From Saprospiraceae bacterium (GTDB lineage Bacteria > Bacteroidota > Bacteroidia > Chitinophagales > Saprospiraceae), in contig JADJNW010000021.1 in assembly GCA_016714085.1 (NCBI GenBank), forward strand, positions 1 to 64,000: a DNA stretch of 64,000 nt, read 5' to 3'. Shown in pieces: positions 36,042 to 44,489 of the stretch. Below the pieces are notes generated by a model, which was not told where the DNA came from, ran no database searches, and worked only from the letters and a program-made list of their open reading frames with translations. A program made the translations under genes and the position numbers. Every line of letters starts with the position of its first letter. Positions within the stretch are counted from its first letter, which is position 1.

Positions 36042-36437
36042 TTATGCTCGGCGAGTTGGGAAAGCGTCTTCGTCTGCGCTTTGAGGAATTACTTTTACTG
36101 GAAGTTTTGGGTTATGATCAGAAAAGGAATCTTTGGCGGCAACTCTGAGGTATGTTCGGGAGAGGTAACTATGAAATAAAGCAATGTGTTTGATGTTATC
36201 ATAGCATAGATCAATCGCTTGGCTTTTAGCAAAGATAAAGCTGGATGCCTTGCTATAAGAAATTGTCTTAGACGTAGTGTTTTTAGGAGAATGGATTAAT
36301 TCGGTTTGGAATGACTTGGTTTTAGAAGGAGCAGCATTACCAAAATCGCCTGAAAGGGAAAAGACACTCACAAATAGGGTTATGGCTATCAATAGCTTTG
36401 ATAGGTTACCTTCTTGATATGTGTTTTGTTTTGGCAT
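36042..36437 (-). CDS. Hypothetical exported protein downstream of uvrA
   Basis: 131 residues; starts 8 bases after the uvrA stop on the same strand, so it is probably in the uvrA transcript. A hydrophobic stretch (LLIAITLFVSVFSLSG, about 14-30) looks like a signal peptide or anchor. The remainder is rich in Ser, Lys and Thr (SKTKSFQTELIHSPKNTTSK) and includes FIFAKSQAIDLCYDNIKHIA. I recognise no family. It ends close to the 65-residue gene. Coding is supported by the tight spacing but not by homology, so a chance frame is possible. Confidence 0.5.
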   Translation of the reverse strand: MPKQNTYQEGNLSKLLIAITLFVSVFSLSGDFGNAAPSKTKSFQTELIHSPKNTTSKTISYSKASSFIFAKSQAIDLCYDNIKHIALFHSYLSRTYLRVAAKDSFSDHNPKLPVKVIPQSADEDAFPTRRA

Positions 36438-36445
36438 ATTTATAC

Positions 36446-39322
36446 CTATATCGATAATTTCTCTTTCAAATACTCCGCCGTTTTTGATTCTTTTACCTTT
36501 GCCAAATCCTCCGGTCGCCCTTGAAAGACGAGATGCCCTCCATTCTTGCCGCCCTCCGGGCCAAGATCTATGATGTAATCGGCACTTTTGGCAACTTCCA
36601 TGTTATGCTCTACTACTAATACGGTGTGCCCTTTTTCTACCAAGGCATTCAAGGCATCGAGCAGCTTGCGGATGTCGTGGAAATGCAAACCAGTAGTAGG
36701 CTCGTCGAAGATGAAAAGAATATTTTCGGTATTGCGCTCTTTGGTCAGGAAGGACGCGAGCTTCACGCGCTGTGCCTCACCACCAGAGAGGGTACTAGAG
36801 GATTGACCTAATTTTACATATCCAAGCCCGACATTATATAGTGGTTGAATTTTATTTACAACTTCTTTTACATCGGCGAAGAATTCTAGAGCTTCTTCAA
36901 CGCTAAGTTCCAGCACATCAAAGATGCTTTTGCCTTTGTATTCGACTTCCAGCACTTCAGGTTTGAAGCGCTTACCTTTGCACTCTTCGCATTCGAGGCG
37001 CACGTCAGCAAGGAATTGCATCTCAATCACTTGTTCGCCTTCGCCTTTGCAGGTATCGCAGCGACCGCCGTCCACATTAAAGGAGAAATGAGAAGGCTTG
37101 AAGCCGCGTATTTTAGACAATTGTTGCTTTGAAAACAAATCCCGAATGGCATCGTAGGCTTTGACGTAAGTAACCGGATTGGAGCGCGAGGATTTGCCAA
37201 TAGGATTCTGATCAACCATTTCTACTTGGGTGAGTTTTTTCAAATCACCCTCAATACCACTGTACAAACCAGGCGCTTTTGGCGAGTTTTCTCCGAAATG
37301 CTTTTTTAAAGCGGGATATAAAATTTGCTTGACGAGCGTCGTCTTGCCAGAACCGGAAACTCCTGTAACCACCGTGAGTGCATTGAGTGGAATGCTGGCA
37401 TCAATATTTTTCAGATTATGCTGTTTCGCGCCTTTCACGGTGATATAATTGACCAATTTGCGACGCACCTCCGGCACAGGAATGCTCATGCGACCGCTCA
37501 TATACTTAGTGGTCAGACTTTCGGTTGCTTCATCATAAATGTCTTCATAATTGCCTGCAAATATTACTTCTCCACCATGAATCCCCGCCGCAGGACCAAT
37601 ATCTACTAAGTAATCCGCATTTTTAATAATATCTTCTTCATGTTCTACTACAATGACGGTATTGCCCAAATCGCGTAAAGCTTTCAACACATCCACCAAT
37701 CGGGCGCTATCGCGCGGATGCAAGCCAACACTCGGTTCATCGAGAATATACATGGAACTGGTCAGGTTACTACCCAAAGTGCGTGTCAGATTAATCCGTT
37801 GCGTTTCGCCACCTGAAAGCGTAGCGGATAAGCGATTGAGTGTCAGATAACTCAAGCCCAGATTGCACATATAACGCAAGCGATTCGTGATTTCCAAAAG
37901 CAAGCGGCGACCAATTTTCGCATCGAATTCATTGAATTTCAGGCTTTCCACGTGTATCAAAAGCTCGTCAATTGGCATTTCCACCAAATCGGTGATGGGT
38001 TTGTCGGCGATTTTTACATAAGTAGATTCTTTGCGCAAGCGCCCGCCCTCACAGGTTGGGCAAATCGTTTTCCCGCGATAACGTGCGAGCATCACACGGT
38101 TTTGAATTTTGTAGGTTTTTTCCTCTAATTCTTCAAAAAAAGCATTGATCCCCCAGAAATGCTCATTGCCCGTCCAAAGCAAACGCTGCTGCGCTTTGCT
38201 CAAATCTTGATAGGGCCGATGAACTGGAAAATCAAACAAATGGGCAGTTTCCAATAATTTATCTAACCAAAGTCCAAACTTCTCGCCACTCCATGCAGCG
38301 ACAGCACCTTCATATACCGATTTGGATTTATCAGGAATAACCTTGTCTTCGTCAATGCCCATCACCTGGCTGAAGCCCTCGCAAGTCGGGCAAGCACCGT
38401 AGGGGTTGTTGAAATTAAAAAGTTGTGGCGTAGGGTCAAGAAAAGTAATGCCATCGAGTTCAAAACGATTGTTGAACCCCACCGCGCCCTTAGCCCCTCC
38501 TAAATCCTCCCCCAAGGGGAGGACTACAGCTTCGCCTTCGCTTTCGTAGAATGCCGTCTGCACAGAATCAGCAATACGTTTCACGTTTTCTTCATCGTCC
38601 ATCGTCACGACAAAACGGTCAATCAGAATCAGTGGATTTTTCTCTTGAATCGCACTGATTTTTTGCTTCAAATCGGGATGCCCTTTTTCCAAAACCTCTT
38701 GAATATCTTTTAACTCATTGTCTATCAACACGCGGGTGTAGCCTTTTTGCAAAAGCAAATCCAATTCCTGTTGCAAAGTGCGGTCTTTATATTTGTATGG
38801 TAGCGGAATGAAGAGTTGAACGCGCGTGCCTTCCTCGTGTTGTTGAATAAAATCGGTAACATCTGCCAGTTCATGGCGTTTTACAATATTGCCGGAAATG
38901 GGCGAATAAGTCTTGCCGATGCGCGCGTAGAGCAGGCGCAGGTAATCGTAGATTTCGGTCAAAGTGCCCACGGTTGAACGAGCATTGGAAGTACTCACTT
39001 TTTGCTCAATGGCGATCGCCGGACAAATGCCTTTGATATAATCCACATCGGGCTTTTTCATTCTACCCAAAAACTGCCGCGCATAGCTCGACAAGCTTTC
39101 CACGTAACGCCGCTGCCCTTCTGCGAACAAAGTATCCATCGTAATCGAAGACTTACCAGAGCCCGAAACGCCCGTGACAACAACCAATTTGTTTTTGGGG
39201 ATCGCTAAACTTACATTCTTCAAATTATTGGACCGTGCGCCTTTGATAAAAATGACATTTTTGAAATCGGTCGGCTCGATTGGTTCAATGGTAGCGACGT
39301 TGGCGTTTTTTTTCTTTGGCAT
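36446..39322 (-). CDS. uvrA: Excinuclease ABC subunit A
   Basis: 958 residues from the ATG at 39322 (MPKKKNANVATIEPIEPTDF); an upstream ATG at 39337 is also open. Both ABC halves are present: Walker A in TGVSGSGKSSITMDTLFAEG and TGVSGSGKTTLVKQILYPAL, signature motifs LSGGETQRINLTRTLGSNLT and LSGGEAQRVKLASFL, Walker B in MYILDEPSVGLHPRD and LFIFDEPTTGLHFHD. Zinc knuckles are CPTCEG.. CPTCEG and CDTCKG.. CEECKG. UvrA finds bulky DNA lesions with UvrB in nucleotide excision repair. The insertion around 38477-38524 is a hairpin-forming repeat read in frame as VVLPLGEDLGGAKGAVGF, not typical of UvrA (see finding). No frameshift. Confidence 0.97.
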   Translation of the reverse strand: MPKKKNANVATIEPIEPTDFKNVIFIKGARSNNLKNVSLAIPKNKLVVVTGVSGSGKSSITMDTLFAEGQRRYVESLSSYARQFLGRMKKPDVDYIKGICPAIAIEQKVSTSNARSTVGTLTEIYDYLRLLYARIGKTYSPISGNIVKRHELADVTDFIQQHEEGTRVQLFIPLPYKYKDRTLQQELDLLLQKGYTRVLIDNELKDIQEVLEKGHPDLKQKISAIQEKNPLILIDRFVVTMDDEENVKRIADSVQTAFYESEGEAVVLPLGEDLGGAKGAVGFNNRFELDGITFLDPTPQLFNFNNPYGACPTCEGFSQVMGIDEDKVIPDKSKSVYEGAVAAWSGEKFGLWLDKLLETAHLFDFPVHRPYQDLSKAQQRLLWTGNEHFWGINAFFEELEEKTYKIQNRVMLARYRGKTICPTCEGGRLRKESTYVKIADKPITDLVEMPIDELLIHVESLKFNEFDAKIGRRLLLEITNRLRYMCNLGLSYLTLNRLSATLSGGETQRINLTRTLGSNLTSSMYILDEPSVGLHPRDSARLVDVLKALRDLGNTVIVVEHEEDIIKNADYLVDIGPAAGIHGGEVIFAGNYEDIYDEATESLTTKYMSGRMSIPVPEVRRKLVNYITVKGAKQHNLKNIDASIPLNALTVVTGVSGSGKTTLVKQILYPALKKHFGENSPKAPGLYSGIEGDLKKLTQVEMVDQNPIGKSSRSNPVTYVKAYDAIRDLFSKQQLSKIRGFKPSHFSFNVDGGRCDTCKGEGEQVIEMQFLADVRLECEECKGKRFKPEVLEVEYKGKSIFDVLELSVEEALEFFADVKEVVNKIQPLYNVGLGYVKLGQSSSTLSGGEAQRVKLASFLTKERNTENILFIFDEPTTGLHFHDIRKLLDALNALVEKGHTVLVVEHNMEVAKSADYIIDLGPEGGKNGGHLVFQGRPEDLAKVKESKTAEYLKEKLSI
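38477..38524. repeat. Palindromic element lying in frame inside uvrA
   Basis: Within uvrA, the + strand has TCCTCCCC (38505-38512), CAA, GGGGAGGA (38516-38523), a perfect 8-bp stem, preceded by GCCCCTCCTAAA and ACCCCACCGCGCCC. This G/C-rich palindrome resembles dispersed intergenic elements of Bacteroidota (established only from memory of such sequences). It is read as LPLGEDLGGAKGAVGF and keeps the frame. Confidence 0.55.
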
Positions 39323-39370
39323 TTTAAAACGGTTCAAAAGTTTGAGGTTTGAAAATTTGTAGGTTTTGAT

Positions 39371-39778
39371 CTACTCGTTTATAACGGCCTGGGCTTCACT
39401 TTCAATCAAAAATTCAGGACTTGCCAAGCCTTCTACACTAATCCAGGTGCTGGCAGGATGCGTTTCCGTACCGAAAAATTCACGTAACACCGCTCCCACT
39501 GCCTGCCCTTTGACTTCGTCATAATGGACAATGTACAAACGTAACATCACAATATCCTTTAGTGTTCCGCCTGCCTTTTCAATGGCAATTTGAACATTCT
39601 CAAACGCTTTTCGGGCCTGAATCTCCATATCAGAAATATGCACGATTTGTTTGTTTTCATCCCAAGCAACCTGCCCGGAGATGAACACCAATCTGCCCGG
39701 TTTGCTTACGACAACTTGCGAAAAGCCATGTTGCGTACTATTGAAAAGCTCTGGCGGATTGATGTATTGCTTTGGCAT
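39371..39778 (-). CDS. RidA family protein
   Basis: 135 residues from the ATG at 39778 (MPKQYINPPELFNSTQHGFS); two further codons are open upstream. It has the RidA/YjgF/UK114 pattern: HGFSQVVVSKPGRLVFISGQ, then ENVQIAIEKAGGTLKDIVML and HPASTWISVEGLASPEFLIE. The last segment normally carries Arg (PxRST or PARSTV) that binds the imine's carboxylate; here it is PASTW, with no Arg at that point, so deaminase activity on 2-aminoacrylate is uncertain and it may belong to another Rid subgroup. It lies upstream of uvrA on the same strand, 48 bases apart. Confidence 0.88.
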   Translation of the reverse strand: MPKQYINPPELFNSTQHGFSQVVVSKPGRLVFISGQVAWDENKQIVHISDMEIQARKAFENVQIAIEKAGGTLKDIVMLRLYIVHYDEVKGQAVGAVLREFFGTETHPASTWISVEGLASPEFLIESEAQAVINE

Positions 39779-40076
39779 GTACAATATTATTCAAAGCTTA
39801 TTGTTTTTATTCAAATTCTGGTCAAAATTTTTAAACATATTTGTTTAAAACAAAAAAGTAAAGGTAGGGTTTTGTCCATTTCCATTGAAAATTGTGCTAA
39901 ATAAAAGTTAAACCCAAATACAGTCCGCACTATTACTTCCCCCTGAATTAAGTGATTTTGTTAAAAATACTAACGTTTACAGGCTTCTGATTGACCAACC
40001 TTTCTTCCTGACGCTTTGCGAGACTTGACAAAAAGGGCAAAAAATTCCGAAATTGCAGTTCGAAATCACCTGAATT

Positions 40077-40307
40077 ATGAAAACAACAAACATTCGATTG
40101 CTGATGCTCGTCAGCATTGCATTACTTGCCTGCATGGCTTTCATCCTTGGCGATCCTGCTGCATGGCTCACTTTAAGTTCGGTTATGGTTATTGCCATCA
40201 TTTTTCTTGGATATTCCTGGGTTGCGGATACGAACAATTCACTCCAATCAACAGAAGTGATAAGGCTTGACAAATCCTATTCCAAAGAACAACATTCGAC
40301 TTTTTAA
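40077..40307 (+). CDS. Small membrane protein, unknown function
   Basis: 76 residues with two predicted membrane helices, LLMLVSIALLACMAFIL (about 9-26) and AAWLTLSSVMVIAIIFLGYS (about 28-48), then a short polar tail ending SYSKEQHSTF. A clean start at 40077. It lies 72 bases before the exonuclease III gene, on the same strand. No family known to me. Coding is supported by the hydrophobic pattern only. Confidence 0.5.
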   Translation: MKTTNIRLLMLVSIALLACMAFILGDPAAWLTLSSVMVIAIIFLGYSWVADTNNSLQSTEVIRLDKSYSKEQHSTF

Positions 40308-40378
40308 CAAATTGCTATCAGGTCGGGCCTTTTCTATCAAAAAACTTACCTTTGCTTCAAACGGTAAGCACAACTTCC

Positions 40379-41149
40379 ATGACCAAAAAAATCATTTCCT
40401 ACAACCTCAACGGCTTGCGTGCGGCACTCAACAAAAGCTTTGCAGCATGGCTCGAAGCGCATCAATTTGACATCGTGTGCGTGCAAGAAACCAAAGCTCA
40501 ACGAGATCAAGTAGATCATGCTCCTTTTGAGAAATTGGGTTATTATGATTACTGGCATTCCGCAGAAAAGAAAGGTTACAGCGGCGTAGCAACCTTCACG
40601 AAAGTGAAGCCAGACTTAGTAGTAGAAGGTTGTGGCATAGCAAAGTACGATTGCGAAGGGCGTATTCTGCGCACGGATTTTGGCGACTGGACGTTGCTCA
40701 ATTGCTATTTCCCGTCCGGCACTACCGGCGATATTCGGCAGGGTTTTAAAATGGAGTTTTTGGACGATTTTTACAATTGGGTAGAAGAGTTGCGCAAAGA
40801 GCGTCCGAAGCTAATCATAGTGGGGGATTATAATATTGCCCATAATGAAATTGATATCCACAACCCAAAAGGGAATCAAAAAACTTCGGGCTTCCTCCCA
40901 GAAGAGCGTGCCTGGATGACTAAGTGGTTTGGCAATGGCTTTGTGGATTCGTTTCGTTATTTAAATCCTGATAAAGTAGAATATAGCTGGTGGAGTGTTA
41001 GATTCAATGCTCGTGCCAGCAATAAAGGTTGGCGCATTGATTATCAGTCCGTTAGTAATAATTTGAAAGACAAATTAATCCAATCCTACCAAATCGGTGA
41101 TGCGATGCATTCTGATCACTGTCCTGTTTTTTTGGAAATTGATCTTTAA
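40379..41149 (+). CDS. xth: Exodeoxyribonuclease III
   Basis: 256 residues from the ATG at 40379 (MTKKIISYNLNGLRAALNKS); a 9-codon upstream extension is unlikely. It has the endonuclease/exonuclease/phosphatase fold: IISYNLNGLRAA (Asn), FDIVCVQETKA (metal-binding Glu), KLIIVGDYNIAHNEIDIHNP (Asp and Asn), YSWWSVRFNARASNKGWRID (substrate loop) and AMHSDHCPVFLEI with the catalytic His. It cleaves at abasic sites and trims 3' ends in base-excision repair. A TACCTTTG at 40346-40353 might be the -7 box, though no TTG sits at proper distance. The GNAT gene follows 12 bases later. Confidence 0.95.
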   Translation: MTKKIISYNLNGLRAALNKSFAAWLEAHQFDIVCVQETKAQRDQVDHAPFEKLGYYDYWHSAEKKGYSGVATFTKVKPDLVVEGCGIAKYDCEGRILRTDFGDWTLLNCYFPSGTTGDIRQGFKMEFLDDFYNWVEELRKERPKLIIVGDYNIAHNEIDIHNPKGNQKTSGFLPEERAWMTKWFGNGFVDSFRYLNPDKVEYSWWSVRFNARASNKGWRIDYQSVSNNLKDKLIQSYQIGDAMHSDHCPVFLEIDL

Positions 41150-41161
41150 GGAGGAAGCGAG

Positions 41162-41611
41162 ATGACGGAGCAGGGAAGCCAGACCATTGAAATCAAGAAA
41201 AGTAATATTGAAACCGTTGTTGCGCTTTCGCGGCAAGTTCCTGAATTTATTGACCCGCACGGAGCAGAGGAATATCATCGTCGCCTCACAGGTGTAAGGC
41301 ATTTGATTCTGGTGGCTTTTGTAGAAAATAAACCTGTAGGTTTCAAAGTTGGCTATGAACGTGAAGACTATTTCTATTCCTGGATGGGAGGTGTGCTGGC
41401 TGGCTTTCGCCAAATGGGTATTGCCAAAGCTTTAGCTGATGAACAAGAGGCGTGGGCAAAAAAAAGCGGCTACACGACGATTACCTTTAAAACGCGTAAT
41501 AGTCATAAAGGAATGCTTATCTTCGCTTTGAAGAACGGTTTTGACATTATTGGTTTTGAACCTAGTGCGCATACACCATTACATCGCATCCTACTCCGAA
41601 AGCAATTGTAA
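41162..41611 (+). CDS. GNAT family N-acetyltransferase
   Basis: 149 residues: IEIKKSNIETVVALSRQVPE, then LVAFVENKPVGFKVGYERED, then motif A in WMGGVLAGFRQMGIAKALAD (RQMGIA fits the R/QxxGxG/A acetyl-CoA pyrophosphate loop), then TFKTRNSHKGMLIFALKNGF, typical of the C-terminal strand and helix of the family. It follows xth by 12 bases (same transcript) and overlaps the barrel gene that starts inside its end. The acceptor substrate is unknown. Confidence 0.9.
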   Translation: MTEQGSQTIEIKKSNIETVVALSRQVPEFIDPHGAEEYHRRLTGVRHLILVAFVENKPVGFKVGYEREDYFYSWMGGVLAGFRQMGIAKALADEQEAWAKKSGYTTITFKTRNSHKGMLIFALKNGFDIIGFEPSAHTPLHRILLRKQL

Positions 41612-42488
41612 ACGCTTTGCCCCAGTACTCGCCTTGCTATTAAGTGCGCAGTCATTTTTATATGCTCAAAACTCAAAAGTTTCGGTTGATTTGAAAGGTG
41701 GACTTACTTTTGCTACGATGGCAGGTCCATCTGAAAAAGCAGGAAGCACCAGGATTGTTGAAGAATTTTCCTATTTAGTTGGGCTTCATGGCGGTGTAGG
41801 CTTACACCTGGAATTGACCAATTATACTGGCTTGCAAATAGAATTATTATACAATCAAAAAGGTACGCATTACAGCTACAGCGGCCAATCTTACTGGCTT
41901 TTCCCAACACTTGCAGGTGAAACCGTATTTAGTTTTGGCACACGAAAAATGGAGCTTTCGATCCTTAATTCTTATTTAGAATTGCCATTGCTTTATAGCG
42001 TACGCGTAGGGCGTGTAGAAATGTCGGCAGGGCTTGGAATGAGTTTTTTATTAAGATCAAAAGGTAAAGGCGAATTGCTATATAGCGGACTTACCGAAAG
42101 CGGCGCATTGGTATTGCCATTCAAAGCAAAGCTTGATTTTGATTACCTACATGACCCGATTCGCAGGGTTTCTTATTCTGAAAATTTTTATAGAACGCTG
42201 GATGGACAGGTAATAGATATTCCACAGACAATGAGCGCTTATTATGAAACATCAGGCATTCACACCCGCCGTTTTCATCGATTGGATGCACAATTGGTAG
42301 GGGGTATTTCCTTTTTCCTCAGCGAAACCTTATTCCTCGATTTGCGCATTAATTATGGCGTTGGCGATGTCACCAATAACCGTCAAGACGTGTCACTTAC
42401 ACAGGTTGATCGAAATAGAGTTCCTGTTACCAGAAACGATTATGACCAAAATTTTGCGTTTTTGGCTTCCGTAGGGCTTAGATTTTGA
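41541..42488 (+). CDS. PorT-like outer-membrane beta-barrel protein, start unclear
   Basis: The frame is open from 41541 (TTG), inside the GNAT gene, but the signal peptide begins only at about 41610 (KRFAPVLALLLSAQSFLYAQ), with no ATG, GTG or TTG next to it. A lost start such as ATGAAACGC at about 41608, damaged by an indel, would explain this. The mature part is a PorT/outer-membrane-barrel type: VSVDLKGGLTFATM, GLHLELTNYTGLQIELLYNQ, ELPLLYSVRVGRVEMSAGLG, and the C-terminal strand FAFLASVGLRF. Members are insertion or secretion accessory proteins, or simple porins. It ends in a tail-to-tail overlap of 49 bases with the stress-protein gene on the other strand. Confidence 0.72.
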   Translation: MTLLVLNLVRIHHYIASYSESNCKRFAPVLALLLSAQSFLYAQNSKVSVDLKGGLTFATMAGPSEKAGSTRIVEEFSYLVGLHGGVGLHLELTNYTGLQIELLYNQKGTHYSYSGQSYWLFPTLAGETVFSFGTRKMELSILNSYLELPLLYSVRVGRVEMSAGLGMSFLLRSKGKGELLYSGLTESGALVLPFKAKLDFDYLHDPIRRVSYSENFYRTLDGQVIDIPQTMSAYYETSGIHTRRFHRLDAQLVGGISFFLSETLFLDLRINYGVGDVTNNRQDVSLTQVDRNRVPVTRNDYDQNFAFLASVGLRF

Positions 42489-43588
42489 CCGCTTTGCGGA
42501 TTGGAATGCAAGATTAATAAAGGAATTCTTGTTTGTAAAATCATTTGCTTGGTAAAACTTCGATGGAAAAGGTTTTCCAAAAAGCTCCGCTGTACTGTAT
42601 TTAAAATAATCAAATCGGCATGATGCGAATGCGCGTACTCATTCATTGCCTTTAAGATGCTTTTCGATTCAATATCAGCTAAAGTAAGCTTAATAGTTTG
42701 TTTTTGTGTACGTGGGAGCTGCTCGTATCGCCCATTTCTAAGCAAATATTCCTCCGATGATTTTTTTTCGACATGAACCAAATGTACCGAATCAGACGGT
42801 ATTTGCATTGCATCTACTACTTGTTTAATAAGTATTTTGTCGTTGGTCTCTCTGTCACTTGCATATACAACCGTTTTAAAGCTCTTAAATCGAGCATTTC
42901 CGGGAATTAACAATACAGGACAATGCGCATATTGTGCAACATGAGAAGAGACACTGCCAAATAACTGTTCGAGCCAATCGCCATCGCCCGTTGTGCCCAT
43001 CACTATCAAGTCAAAATCCTTGGAAAATGCTGTGATTTCATCTGCTGGGAAGCCAATGCGCAAGTCCTTTTTAATACTTTTGTAATTAAAAAGACCCTTA
43101 TCATTATTGGCAGGTGAGCTATTTTCACCTAAGAAAGTATCCAGTCGCTTTTGAGCATTGGTTGCTGTTTCACTTTTCTCTCCGCCAGCCAAAGGATTAT
43201 CAGGATCAAAATAAGGATGATAAACATGGAGCAGTGTTATCTCACACTCTAAATGCCCCGCCAAGTATAGAGCAAATCGGAAAGCATTGTTTGCTACACT
43301 GGAAAAATCGATTGGCACTAATATTTTTTTGATTTTAGGAAGCTTGTCCATTGAATACTTCAAAACCAGCACCAACTCTTCTACCTCGGGTACTACTCCT
43401 TCGCTTACTATTTCCCCATCGATTAACAATGCAGGTGTCGATAGGATTTGATACTGGATAATATCTTCCACTCGTTCGATTTCTTCGATCGAAGCTTCCA
43501 TTTCTAAAGAGTGAAGCGCCATCAGCAAATTTGCTTTTAGCGCTCTGCTCTTTTTACAGCCTATCCCCAATATCTGTATATGAAGCAT
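42440..43588 (-). CDS. Fusion of a thioredoxin-like domain and two universal stress protein domains
   Basis: 382 residues from the ATG at 43588 (MLHIQILGIGCKKSRALKAN); 10 codons are open upstream. Residues 1-80 are a small thioredoxin-like domain of the thioredoxin_3 (MTH895/TM0996) type: GIGCKKSRALKAN, VEDIIQYQILSTPALLIDGE; its CxxC is CKKS, so only one redox Cys is left. Residues 88-225 are a first Usp domain (KKILVPIDFSSVANNAFRFA and DLIVMGTTGDGDWLEQLFGS), and 230-370 a second (KTVVYASDRET, then DLIILNTVQRSFLENLFHRS). It follows the CBS gene by 10 bases, so the two form an operon. Probably a stress or energy-state responder. The fusion is unusual to me; its role is inferred. Confidence 0.88.
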   Translation of the reverse strand: MLHIQILGIGCKKSRALKANLLMALHSLEMEASIEEIERVEDIIQYQILSTPALLIDGEIVSEGVVPEVEELVLVLKYSMDKLPKIKKILVPIDFSSVANNAFRFALYLAGHLECEITLLHVYHPYFDPDNPLAGGEKSETATNAQKRLDTFLGENSSPANNDKGLFNYKSIKKDLRIGFPADEITAFSKDFDLIVMGTTGDGDWLEQLFGSVSSHVAQYAHCPVLLIPGNARFKSFKTVVYASDRETNDKILIKQVVDAMQIPSDSVHLVHVEKKSSEEYLLRNGRYEQLPRTQKQTIKLTLADIESKSILKAMNEYAHSHHADLIILNTVQRSFLENLFHRSFTKQMILQTRIPLLILHSNPQSGQNLSPTEAKNAKFWS

Positions 43589-43598
43589 GAGGAGCGGT

Positions 43599-44054
43599 TT
43601 AGGATTTTTGACTATCAATCACTTGATCAGCCGTCACACTTTCCCCTGCAATGGCTTTGATAATGTCGAATGTAGTTAGAATACCCACCAATTCATTGTT
43701 ATCCACAACAGGAATAGCATGAAAACGATTCACTAAAAAGATTTCCAAGGCTACACTAATCCGATCGTTAGGCGTAAGCTTGGCCAAGCCTTTGGTCATA
43801 ATTTCCTCGGCGGTGTAAGCTCTCAGGCGTGCCTCATCTACAAAGCGATCTTCTTCGTTTTTGTTGAACCCTCTCATAAAATACAAGAAGTCCGTTTTGC
43901 TAATCAAGCCAATAATTTCTTTGTAACGTACCACGGGAATGTGGTGAATCGGATTTTTTTCAAAAATCTCTTTCACATCTTTCAACTTATCAGCGGGAGC
44001 TACCGTGATTAATTTCGTGGTCATAATTGTTTTAACAGGTGCAAGGATGTTCAT
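43599..44054 (-). CDS. Protein with two CBS domains
   Basis: 151 residues from the ATG at 44054 (MNILAPVKTIMTTKLITVAP). A pair of CBS motifs covers it: first VKTIMTTKLITVAPADKLKD through HIPVVRYKEIIGLISKTDFL, second AEEIMTKGLAKLTPNDRISV through HAIPVVDNNELVGILTTFDI. Such stand-alone pairs bind AMP, ATP or SAM and signal energy charge. It precedes the thioredoxin-USP gene by 10 bases. The combination of CBS and USP is a known stress and dormancy pattern in bacteria. Confidence 0.93.
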   Translation of the reverse strand: MNILAPVKTIMTTKLITVAPADKLKDVKEIFEKNPIHHIPVVRYKEIIGLISKTDFLYFMRGFNKNEEDRFVDEARLRAYTAEEIMTKGLAKLTPNDRISVALEIFLVNRFHAIPVVDNNELVGILTTFDIIKAIAGESVTADQVIDSQKS

Positions 44055-44489
44055 AATCACTTTTTTAGAATGAGAGAATAGTATTTTCCACAAAAGTCAA
44101 AAAAAAACGCCACACTGGAAGATGATATCCATCAGCCAGATTTATGATTTTCATCAATTTATGCCAAGTGGCATAGGTACTTAATTTAAATTTAATCCCT
44201 CTTTTACCCTTGATTAATAATTTTCAAATTCCTTTGTAATCAGCAAAATAAAGATCATGAACGCTTCTTATCTAATCGCCTTTTCAATATCTCTGTGTAA
44301 TGTTTTGGAAGTGGTTGCTCGATCAGTTGCGCAGTTCTACTGCTCGTTGGAAAGTCATTGGACAACAAGCAATACACCGTAAAAGTGTTGCTCGCAAAAT
44401 AATAAATGGAAGATTATTTATGAGTTGACCTGCTTTTTTCTTGTCGGCAATTTGTATAGCAGAGTAAGGCTTTCGGGTCTTGCTCTTTT
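44055..44489. other. Intergenic region without a recognisable gene
   Basis: About 435 bases between the CBS gene start and the 3' end of the flippase-like gene. It is AT-rich near the CBS gene (44094-44260) and of ordinary composition after that. A short stretch from 44258 reads MNASYLIAFSISLCNVLEVV with a stop 21 codons later, not convincing. It should contain the promoter for the leftward CBS-USP operon, but I could not place it. No repeat array is present. Confidence 0.4.

Noticed and set aside
40346..40353. TACCTTTG as promoter of xth
   Set aside because: It fits the -7 box, but no TTG lies 17-23 bases upstream (the nearest is about 31 away).
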